Shown here: positions 1 through 5,303 of the stretch, in pieces | Layout: each line of letters starts with the position of its first letter | How positions within the stretch are numbered: the first letter of the stretch is position 1 | Assembly: GCA_002400675.1 (NCBI GenBank) | Contig: NVQY01000210.1 | Coordinates: forward strand, 1 to 6,883 | DNA length: 6,883 nt | Source of the DNA: Paracoccaceae bacterium | GTDB lineage: Bacteria > Pseudomonadota > Alphaproteobacteria > Rhodobacterales > Rhodobacteraceae | Reading direction: 5' to 3' | The notes under the pieces: model-generated | The model's database searches: none | Told to the model about the DNA's origin: nothing | Seen by the model: only the letters and a program-made list of their open reading frames with translations | Made by a program: the position numbers and the translations under genes

Positions 1-126
1 GCGATTCAGGAATTGCTGGGCCATGCGTCGCTTTCGACGACACAGGCCTATACGGCGGTGGACACCGCCCGTTTGATGGAAGTTTACAACCGCACCCATC
101 CCAAGGCGCAGCCGCGCGCGCATTGA
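1..126 (+). CDS. XerC/XerD-type tyrosine recombinase, C-terminal end only (5' part outside window)
   Basis: Forty-one codons are visible, open to the left edge and ending in TGA at 124-126. They read [21 protein letters not shown] at the left, the classic end of the catalytic domain of Xer-type site-specific recombinases. The His of LGH (residue 8 of the fragment) corresponds to the conserved active-site His, and Tyr17 in TTQAYT is the nucleophile that attaches covalently to DNA during strand exchange. The tail ([17 protein letters not shown]) resembles the short C-terminal extension of chromosomal XerC and XerD, which resolve chromosome dimers at dif with FtsK. Housekeeping XerC is the most likely identity, but a XerD or phage-type integrase cannot be excluded from this fragment. 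No attachment-site duplication or other mobile-element sign is seen nearby. The family call is firm; the XerC/XerD choice is inference. Confidence 0.85.
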   Translation, partial: AIQELLGHASLSTTQAYTAVDTARLMEVYNRTHPKAQPRAH

Positions 127-355
127 AATCATTCTTCGGATTGGCGCTGTTCGCGCTTGCCGGATTGCGCTGAATTACGGTGGATGAACTTTGAGGGCAT
201 TTGGTCCCGGCCCCCGATGCCCATAGGCTTCCTCTTGGTGGAATGTAATTTTTGTCACGCCTATGTGTGTCATTGTGCATAAAGTTTGGATGCCCGAGGC
301 AGAATTCTGTGTCACCCATGAGGCAGAAACCGCAATTCCAATGGGAGCCACTTAT
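127..355. other. gene-free interval between the recombinase and the cytochrome gene
   Basis: This 229-base stretch carries no convincing gene. It holds an imperfect direct repeat (CGGATTGGCGCTG at 137-149, CGGATTGCGCTG at 161-172) and a weak inverted repeat GGGCAT/ATGCCC (195-200 and 217-222) without a T-run, so no clear terminator for the recombinase. A promoter for the cytochrome gene must lie here if it is transcribed alone. TGTAAT (244-249) resembles a -10 box but has no matching -35, and TTGTCA (252-257) resembles a -35 with only a poor -10 (TGCATA, 276-281). The stretch 263-355 is open in frame with the cytochrome, but translation probably begins at 356. Confidence 0.4.
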
Positions 356-943
356 ATGAACCGCTTTTTGAAATTCGCCGCCGTTGTTTCGGCCGTCCTG
401 TTCACCGGCACTGCCGCCTCGGCACAGGCGTGTCCGGTCGACATTCTGGATCCGTTCGATCTGGAAGCCGCGGACATCGACAGCATCTATGCCTGCATGC
501 AGGCACAGATGGTCGCCGCCTATTCCAAGCAGGGCAACAAGATCGGCGAGAATTACCGCAACTGGACCATCACCGCATCGCGCCCCGGTGTTGCGGGCGC
601 GCATGGCGAACGTCTGTTGCTGACATGGGCCAACCCGATTGGCGCAGAGCAATACCTGAAGTATCAGGAAGAAGGCTTTGAAATGCCCGCCGGGTCCGTT
701 CTGGCCAAGGAAAGCATCAAGATCCACAAAAAGAAAAAGGCCGCCGTGGTTGGCCCGCTGTTCCTGATGACCAAGTTGCAGCCCGGCGAAGCCCCCGAGA
801 CAGGGGATTGGCGCTATGACGCGATTGCCCCCAACGGCAAACAGATGAAGATCAAGCAATCCTTCTGCAATGATTGCCACAAAGGCTATGAGGACTCGGA
901 TTATCTGGCCTATCCGATCGAAGAGGTCCGTCTTTCGAACTGA
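356..943 (+). CDS. cytochrome P460 family periplasmic c-type haem protein
   Basis: The 195-residue product starts with a typical Sec signal peptide (basic MNRFLK, hydrophobic core, ASA before Gln24), so the mature protein should be periplasmic. The start at 356 is chosen because the signal peptide begins there and GGGAG (344-348) sits 7 bases upstream; an in-frame ATG at 263 would put 31 odd residues before it. The single haem-binding motif CNDCH is at residues 171-175, close to the C-terminus, as in P460 and cytochrome c'-beta proteins. NYRNW (66-70), ANPIG..QYLKY and MPAGSVLAKES (110-120) follow the family pattern. By alignment from memory, Lys118 matches the lysine that is cross-linked to haem in Nitrosomonas cytochrome P460, which oxidises hydroxylamine to nitrous oxide. 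Cys26 and Cys47 could form a disulfide. The function here is unproven: it may handle NO or hydroxylamine, or do something else. No nitrogen-cycle genes are adjacent. Confidence 0.85.
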   Translation: MNRFLKFAAVVSAVLFTGTAASAQACPVDILDPFDLEAADIDSIYACMQAQMVAAYSKQGNKIGENYRNWTITASRPGVAGAHGERLLLTWANPIGAEQYLKYQEEGFEMPAGSVLAKESIKIHKKKKAAVVGPLFLMTKLQPGEAPETGDWRYDAIAPNGKQMKIKQSFCNDCHKGYEDSDYLAYPIEEVRLSN

Positions 944-966
944 TAGCTACCCCCGTGTGATTTGTG

Positions 967-995
967 AAAAGCCCGGCCAATGCGCCGGGTTTTTT
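967..995 (+). terminator. intrinsic terminator after the cytochrome gene
   Basis: CCCGGC (972-977) and GCCGGG (984-989) form a perfect 6-bp GC stem with a six-base loop, followed by six T (990-995) and preceded by AAAA (967-970). It lies 24 bases after the cytochrome stop. The A-run on the other side makes it potentially bidirectional. It implies that pcs is mostly not co-transcribed with the cytochrome, although no promoter is obvious in the 39 bases before pcs. Confidence 0.8.
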
Positions 996-1017
996 GCTTT
1001 GCATCTGCCCGGCCAAT
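971..1017 (+). repeat. 11-bp direct repeat overlapping the terminator
   Basis: GCCCGGCCAAT occurs at 971-981, as the 5' arm of the terminator, and again at 1007-1017, upstream of the pcs start. The second copy can pair with the same 3' arm (GCCGGG, 984-989), giving an alternative 6-bp stem with an 18-base loop that contains the T-run. Whether this matters is unknown; it may simply be a chance repeat. Confidence 0.6.
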
Positions 1018-1034
1018 TTGGCAAACAGGGGCTT

Positions 1035-1730
1035 ATGACCACACATGCACGCGCCATTCTTGTCCATCTTCTGACCGCCTCAGGCGCAGTGTTTGCCATG
1101 CTTGCCCTGCTGGCGGCGGTGGACGGCGAATGGGACCTGATGTTTCTGTGGCTGGTTGTGGCGTTCTTTGTTGACGGCATCGACGGCCCTCTTTCGCGGC
1201 GGTTCGACGTCAAACGCAACGCGGCGGAATTTGACGGTGTGCTGCTGGACCTGATCGTCGATTACCTGACGTATGTGTTCATTCCCGCCTTTGCCCTGTT
1301 CAAATCCGGGCTGATGGATGGCTGGACCGGGTGGGTTGCAATCATCCTGATCACCCTCGCCAGCGCGATGTATTTTGCTGATACCCGTATGAAAACCAAA
1401 GACAACAGCTTTTCCGGCTTTCCCGGGTGCTGGAACATGCTGGTGCTGGTGATCTTTGCGCTACAGCCGAATTTCTGGATCAGTCTGGCGCTGGTGTCGT
1501 CCCTTGCCGTGGCCATGTTCCTGCCGCTCAAGTTCATCCACCCGGTGCGCACAGAACGCTGGCGCACGATCAGCCTACCAATCGCGCTGGCGTGGACATT
1601 CTTTGCCGGCTGGGCCGCGTGGGTCGATTTCCACCCGGAAAGCTGGGCGCACACGGGGTTGGTGTTGACCAGCGTCTATCTGTTGTTCGCCGGAATCGCC
1701 CAACAGATCATCCCCGAAGCACGGCCCTGA
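1035..1730 (+). CDS. pcs: phosphatidylcholine synthase (CDP-diacylglycerol:choline phosphatidyltransferase)
   Basis: This 231-residue inner-membrane enzyme joins choline directly to CDP-diacylglycerol, giving phosphatidylcholine and CMP. It is the one-step bacterial route, which needs choline taken up from outside. The CDP-alcohol phosphotransferase signature is at residues 50-76 in the spacing special to Pcs: DG-x2-SR-x12-G-x3-D-x3-D (D50, G51, S54, R55, G68, D72, D76). Other Pcs hallmarks are HLLTASG (11-17), DYLTYVFIPAFALFKSG (76-92), FSGFP..WNM (126-135) and FIHPVR (167-172), which match rhizobial Pcs closely. About seven or eight hydrophobic segments cover the chain. The ATG at 1035 follows AGGGG (1027-1031); the frame stays open upstream to 870, but those residues overlap the cytochrome gene and the terminator and do not look membrane-like. 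One variation is Ser54 where the signature usually has Ala. The gene converges on ogt with only two bases between the stops. Confidence 0.93.
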   Translation: MTTHARAILVHLLTASGAVFAMLALLAAVDGEWDLMFLWLVVAFFVDGIDGPLSRRFDVKRNAAEFDGVLLDLIVDYLTYVFIPAFALFKSGLMDGWTGWVAIILITLASAMYFADTRMKTKDNSFSGFPGCWNMLVLVIFALQPNFWISLALVSSLAVAMFLPLKFIHPVRTERWRTISLPIALAWTFFAGWAAWVDFHPESWAHTGLVLTSVYLLFAGIAQQIIPEARP

Positions 1731-1732
1731 GC

Positions 1733-2191
1733 CTATATTAGCAAACCCGCCGCCCCTTCGTGGCGCAGCAAGGCCACTTTGGTTTCAACACCCCCGGCCC
1801 CGGAAAATCCCGTCAACCGCCCACCCGCGCCCATCACCCGATGGCATGGGATGATGATGGGGATCGGATTGCCGCCACAGGCCCCGCCCACCGATTGCGC
1901 CGATTGACCCAAGGCCGATGCGATCTCGCCGTAGGTGCGGGTTTCGCCAAAGGGGATGGCCGACATTTGCGCGCAGACCGCCTGTTGAAACGCCGACCCG
2001 GCCACCCGCAGGGGCAGATCGAACCGCTGCAAACGCCCCGCTTCATAGGCCCGCATCTGCGCCGCCGCCTCTTGCAGCAGGGGCGAGTCTGGCGCGTCAT
2101 CGGAGCCATCCCAGACCACGCGCACAATCGCGCCGTCCTGTTCCTCAAGGCCAAGTAGCCCGAACTGAGTGTCTACCGTGATCATTGCCAT
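1733..2191 (-). CDS. ogt: methylated-DNA--protein-cysteine S-methyltransferase (O6-alkylguanine repair)
   Basis: The 152-residue protein repairs O6-methylguanine by transferring the alkyl group irreversibly to its own cysteine. The active-site motif IIIPCHRV is at residues 112-119 (acceptor Cys116, followed by His117 and Arg118). TRTYGEIA (85-92) is the conserved DNA-binding entry, VGGACGGNPIP (101-111) the recognition region, and LTGFSGAGG (126-134) the usual closing loop. The length fits stand-alone Ogt/MGMT, with no Ada regulatory domain. The start at 2191 is favoured because GGTGAT (2205-2200) lies 8 bases upstream; TTG at 2197 and ATG at 2185 are in-frame alternatives. The position of the Arg finger just before VGGA (human Arg128) appears to be Gln99. 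The gene follows ileS by about 50 bases on the same strand and is probably read from the same transcript. Its initiation region is covered by a long inverted repeat described separately. Confidence 0.92.
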   Translation of the reverse strand: MAMITVDTQFGLLGLEEQDGAIVRVVWDGSDDAPDSPLLQEAAAQMRAYEAGRLQRFDLPLRVAGSAFQQAVCAQMSAIPFGETRTYGEIASALGQSAQSVGGACGGNPIPIIIPCHRVMGAGGRLTGFSGAGGVETKVALLRHEGAAGLLI

Positions 2192-2204
2192 GGGCAATGA
2201 TCAC
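2178..2204 (-). promoter_or_regulatory. 27-bp palindrome covering the ogt ribosome-binding site and start codon
   Basis: GTGATCATTGCC (2204-2193) and GGCAATGATCAC (2189-2178) are perfect 12-bp inverted arms separated by CAT. In the mRNA this makes a hairpin in which five of the six Shine-Dalgarno bases (GGTGAT, 2205-2200) are paired, the TTG at 2197 and the ATG at 2185 are paired, and the preferred ATG (2191-2189) sits in the loop and first pair. No T-run follows, so it is not a terminator. It could control translation of ogt, or act as DNA as a binding site for a dimeric repressor. The structure is directly visible; the role is inference. Confidence 0.75.
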
Positions 2205-2209
2205 CGATG

Positions 2210-2225
2210 TTGCCACGCTGGGCAA
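2210..2225 (-). repeat. small inverted repeat between ileS and ogt
   Basis: TTGCC (2225-2221) and GGCAA (2214-2210), with a six-base loop, lie in the gap between ileS and ogt. The same two five-base words recur in the ogt palindrome (TTGCC 2197-2193, GGCAA 2189-2185). The four segments could therefore pair in alternative ways, one of which would place the ogt Shine-Dalgarno in an open loop. Confidence 0.5.
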
Positions 2226-2243
2226 GGCACGTTCTGACGTCGC

Positions 2244-5165
2244 TTAACCCAGCGCGCTGTTGCATCGCCCGCACACACCTTCATGGCTGTGTTGACCGAC
2301 GTCCGGCAGGATTTTCCAGCACCGCAGGCATTTTTTGCCGCTGGCCTTTTCAAACACCACGCCCACGCCTTCGGTTTCAGGCAGGCGGAACGCCTCTGGT
2401 GGCATCGGATCGCCGGTCAGGACCAAGCCGGACGTGATGAACAGGTCATCCGTGGGCAGACCACGCAGCAGTTCCAGCAGATCGGGGTCGTCCACATGCA
2501 CCACCGGGGCGGCCTCAAGGCTGGAGCCGATCACCTTGTCCTGACGTTGAACCTCAAGGGCCGAAGTCACGACCCGGCGCACGCTACGCACATCCGCCAC
2601 GCTGTTCGCCAATTCCTCGTTGCGCCAGCTTTCCGGCGTCTCGGGCATGTCGGTCAGGTGGATCGAACTGGTGTCGCCGGGGAACCGTTCCAGCCACACT
2701 TCTTCCATGGTGAACACAAGGATCGGGGCCAGCCATGCGGTCAGGCGATGGAACAGGATATCCAGCACCGTGCGCGCCGCGCGACGCCGTTCGGTATCGC
2801 CATCGCAATAAAGCGCGTCCTTGCGGATGTCGAAATAGAACGCCGACAAATCAATCGTGGCAAAGTGGAACACCGCCTGAAACACGCCCTGAAAATCGTA
2901 GGTGGCATAGCCGTTGCGCACCTGTTCGTCGATCTCTGACACCCGGTGCAGCACCCAGCGTTCCAAAAGAGGCATGTCCTCTGGTTCCACCCGGTCACTG
3001 TCCGAAAATTCCGCCAGCGATCCCAACAGGAACCGGATGGTGTTGCGCAAGCGGCGGTAACTGTCGGCCACCCCTTTGAGGATTTCCGGGCCGATCCGGT
3101 GGTCATGCACATAGTCGGTCTGCGCCACCCACAGGCGCAGAATGTCGGCACCATATTGCTTGATCACCTGTTCCGGTAGGATGGTGTTGCCCAAGGATTT
3201 GGACATCTTGATGCCCTTTTCATCCAGCGTGAAGGCGTGGGTCACAACCGCCCGGTAAGGCGCGCGCCCCTTGGTGCCACAGGCCTGCAACATCGACGAA
3301 TGGAACCAGCCGCGATGCTGATCGGTGCCTTCAAGATAAACGTCCGCAATACCGTCCGGCGCGCCGTCTGCGCGGTCGCGCAGCACAAACGCATGGGTCG
3401 AGCCGGAATCGAACCATACATCGAGAATATCGAACACCTGATCGTAATCATCCGGGTTGTGGTCATCGGCCAGAAACCGTTCCTTGGCCCCGTCCTTGTA
3501 CCAAGCATCCGCGCCTTCAGCCTCAAACGCCTGCAAGATACGCGCGTTCACCTGTTCGTCGCGCAACAGGAAATCCGCGTCCGTGGGCAGGGCACCCTTG
3601 CGGGTGAAACAGGTCAGCGGCACGCCCCATGCCCGTTGCCGCGACAACACCCAGTCAGGTCGCGATTCAATCATTGAATACAGACGGTTACGGCCTTTCT
3701 TGGGGAACCATTCGACCAATTCGTCGATGCTGGTCAGGGCACGTTCACGGATGGTCTTGCCGTAGGTGTCCTGATTGTCGCCAACGGGGCGGTCAACGGC
3801 GGCAAACCACTGCGGCGTGTTGCGATAGATCACCGGTGCTTTTGAGCGCCACGAATGCGGATAGCTATGCTTGATCTTGCCGCGTGCCAGCAACCCGCCG
3901 ACCTCGGCCAGCGTGTCGATCACGGCCTTGTTGGCGTTGCCCTCTTTGCCGTTGGGTTTCAGGATCGCCTTGCCGCCAAACAGCGGCAGATCATCGCGGA
4001 ACCGGCCGTCTTCCATCACGTTATAGGTGATCACCTGTTCCAGCATGCCCAGATCGCGGTACAGCTCGAATTCGTCCATGCCGTGGGAGGGGGCGCAATG
4101 CACAAACCCCGTGCCGTCCTCGTCCGTGACAAAGGGCGCTGCACGGAAATCGCGCGGCGCGTCCCATTCGCCATTGCCATTTTCGACCCCGGCCAAGGGG
4201 TGCAGCAGCGACAGGCCGGAAAGTTCCTGCGCCGTCACATCGCGCACCCGCGTATACATGCCGTCTTCAAGCCGGGCGCGGGTCATCACATCCCCGGCCA
4301 GCTTGTCAGCCAGAAGGAATCGGTCGCCTGTATTGGCCCAGCTTTCATCCGGCGTGGCGGTGATTTCATAGAGACCGTAGGCAAAGTCTTCGCCGTAGAC
4401 GACTGCCTTGTTTGACGGGATGGTCCAGGGTGTGGTTGTCCAAATCACCACAAAAGCCCCAGTCAGATCGCTGTCGTCGCCAGCTTCCGCGACCTTAAAC
4501 TTCACCCAAATGGTAAAGCTTTCCTTGTCATGATATTCCACCTCGGCCTCGGCCAATGCGGTTTGTTCGATCGGCGACCACATCACCGGCTTTGAACCCT
4601 GATACAGCACGCCATTCATCAGGAATTTCTGAAACTCTTCGGCGATCACCTTTTCGGCGTGGAAATCCATCGTCATATAGGGGTCGGCCCAGTTGCCGGT
4701 CACGCCCAGACGCTTGAATTCCTCGCGCTGAATGTCGATCCAGCCAGCGGCAAAATCGCGACATTCCTGACGGAATTCATTGACCGGAACCTGATCCTTG
4801 TCCTTGCCCTTTTTGCGGTATTTTTCCTCGATCTTCCATTCAATCGGCAAACCGTGGCAATCCCACCCGGGCACATAGCGCGCATCCCGCCCCATCATCT
4901 GCTGGGAGCGCACGATCATATCCTTGAGAACCTTGTTCAGCGCGTGGCCGATATGCAGGTTACCGTTGGCATAGGGGGGGCCGTCATGCAGGATGAACGG
5001 CTCGCGCCCCTCGGTTTTGGATTTTTCACGCAGGCGATCATAGACGCCGATTTCTTCCCAACGCTTCAGCCAGTCGGGTTCGCGTTTGGGCAGGCCCGCG
5101 CGCATGGGAAAATCGGTTTTTGGCAGGTTCAGCGTGGGTTTATAGTCGGGGGTCTCGGCGCACAT
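2244..5165 (-). CDS. ileS: isoleucyl-tRNA synthetase
   Basis: The 973-residue class Ia synthetase charges tRNA-Ile with isoleucine in the cytoplasm. The ATP-binding HIGH motif is at residues 71-74 (within PPYANGNLHIGHALNK) and KMSKS at 653-657 (GIKMSKSLGN). Between them lies the CP1 editing domain, with the threonine-rich WTTTPWTIPSNKAVVY stretch and GTGFVHCAPSHGMDEF, used to hydrolyse Val-tRNA-Ile. The C-terminal domain ends in a zinc-type four-cysteine knuckle (Cys946, Cys949, Cys965, Cys968), as in IleRS of E. coli type. The length is typical for alphaproteobacteria, and no frameshift or missing motif is seen. The ATG at 5165 is supported by AAAGGA (5179-5174), 8 bases upstream. The gene is preceded by its own promoter-like element and an isoleucine-rich leader ORF, and is followed by ogt. 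Confidence 0.99.
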   Translation of the reverse strand: MCAETPDYKPTLNLPKTDFPMRAGLPKREPDWLKRWEEIGVYDRLREKSKTEGREPFILHDGPPYANGNLHIGHALNKVLKDMIVRSQQMMGRDARYVPGWDCHGLPIEWKIEEKYRKKGKDKDQVPVNEFRQECRDFAAGWIDIQREEFKRLGVTGNWADPYMTMDFHAEKVIAEEFQKFLMNGVLYQGSKPVMWSPIEQTALAEAEVEYHDKESFTIWVKFKVAEAGDDSDLTGAFVVIWTTTPWTIPSNKAVVYGEDFAYGLYEITATPDESWANTGDRFLLADKLAGDVMTRARLEDGMYTRVRDVTAQELSGLSLLHPLAGVENGNGEWDAPRDFRAAPFVTDEDGTGFVHCAPSHGMDEFELYRDLGMLEQVITYNVMEDGRFRDDLPLFGGKAILKPNGKEGNANKAVIDTLAEVGGLLARGKIKHSYPHSWRSKAPVIYRNTPQWFAAVDRPVGDNQDTYGKTIRERALTSIDELVEWFPKKGRNRLYSMIESRPDWVLSRQRAWGVPLTCFTRKGALPTDADFLLRDEQVNARILQAFEAEGADAWYKDGAKERFLADDHNPDDYDQVFDILDVWFDSGSTHAFVLRDRADGAPDGIADVYLEGTDQHRGWFHSSMLQACGTKGRAPYRAVVTHAFTLDEKGIKMSKSLGNTILPEQVIKQYGADILRLWVAQTDYVHDHRIGPEILKGVADSYRRLRNTIRFLLGSLAEFSDSDRVEPEDMPLLERWVLHRVSEIDEQVRNGYATYDFQGVFQAVFHFATIDLSAFYFDIRKDALYCDGDTERRRAARTVLDILFHRLTAWLAPILVFTMEEVWLERFPGDTSSIHLTDMPETPESWRNEELANSVADVRSVRRVVTSALEVQRQDKVIGSSLEAAPVVHVDDPDLLELLRGLPTDDLFITSGLVLTGDPMPPEAFRLPETEGVGVVFEKASGKKCLRCWKILPDVGQHSHEGVCGRCNSALG

Positions 5166-5205
5166 TGGGGGCGTCCTTTGGATGGGTCAAATGGGGGGTG
5201 CGGTC

Positions 5206-5225
5206 GGTGCGATGGCTCGAACACC
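5206..5225 (-). repeat. second, weaker hairpin in the ileS leader
   Basis: GGTG (5225-5222) pairs with CACC (5209-5206), and CGA (5219-5217) with TCG (5212-5210), around a GCCA loop with a TT bulge. It lies between the GC-rich leader hairpin and the ileS Shine-Dalgarno. The following stretch 5205-5180 is C-rich and G-poor (14 C, 3 G in 26 bases), resembling a Rho loading site. The role is unknown. Confidence 0.4.
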
Positions 5226-5229
5226 TTTG

Positions 5230-5258
5230 CCCGGCGTCTGAAATGTCACAGCGCCGGG
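5230..5258 (-). promoter_or_regulatory. GC-rich hairpin in the ileS leader RNA (candidate attenuator)
   Basis: CCCGGCG (5258-5252) pairs perfectly with CGCCGGG (5236-5230), and CTG (5251-5249) with CAG (5240-5238) past a one-base bulge, leaving an eight-base loop. The 5' arm begins two bases after the last isoleucine codon of the leader ORF, and the leader stop codon (5248-5246) is in the loop. A ribosome waiting at the Ile codons would therefore cover the 5' arm and block the hairpin. No U-run follows, so this is not a standard intrinsic terminator; Rho-dependent or translational read-out is possible. The structure is visible; the function is inferred. Confidence 0.6.
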
Positions 5259-5296
5259 GGGATAATTCGTATAATGATCAGGCAGGTCTGGACCAT
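5246..5296 (-). CDS. isoleucine-rich leader peptide upstream of ileS (candidate attenuation peptide)
   Basis: A 16-codon ORF, MVQTCLIIIRIIPPAL, runs from ATG at 5296 to TGA at 5248-5246, ending 80 bases before ileS on the same strand. Codons 7-12 are ATC ATT ATA CGA ATT ATC: five isoleucines in six codons, including ATA, which is rare in GC-rich genomes and is read by a separate lysidine-modified tRNA-Ile. This local AT-rich patch sits in GC-rich surroundings. No Shine-Dalgarno precedes the ATG, but the predicted transcription start falls at or next to its A, so the peptide is probably translated leaderlessly, as known for trpL in Sinorhizobium meliloti. The architecture matches amino-acid leader peptides such as pheM before pheST, TrpL and IlvL. 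The inferred role is to sense the level of charged tRNA-Ile and adjust ileS expression. The alternative is a chance short ORF, which the codon content and position make unlikely. Confidence 0.72.
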   Translation of the reverse strand: MVQTCLIIIRIIPPAL

Positions 5297-5303
5297 GGGC
5301 CGC

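Noticed and set aside
195..222. GGGCAT/ATGCCC inverted repeat as a terminator of the recombinase
   Set aside because: The loop is 16 bases and no T-run follows, so the evidence is too weak.
263..355. Upstream ATG extending the cytochrome by 31 residues
   Set aside because: The signal peptide begins at 356 with a properly spaced GGGAG; the extension would place polar residues before the signal peptide.
1012..1022. GCCAA-T-TTGGC small palindrome before pcs as an operator
   Set aside because: A 5-bp arm is too short to stand out from chance without comparative support.
1760..2158. 132-codon + strand frame opposite ogt
   Set aside because: It is antisense to a protein with an intact PCHR active site; the composition is that of a shadow frame.
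2283..4415. Several + strand open frames (2283-2939, 3237-3677, 3855-4415) inside ileS
   Set aside because: All mirror the ileS coding frame, have His/Gln/Arg-rich low-sense composition and no family motif.
5270..5275. Perfect TATAAT on the + strand upstream of ileS
   Set aside because: It has no -35 partner on the + strand and no + strand gene downstream; it is the complement of the Ile codons of the leader peptide.
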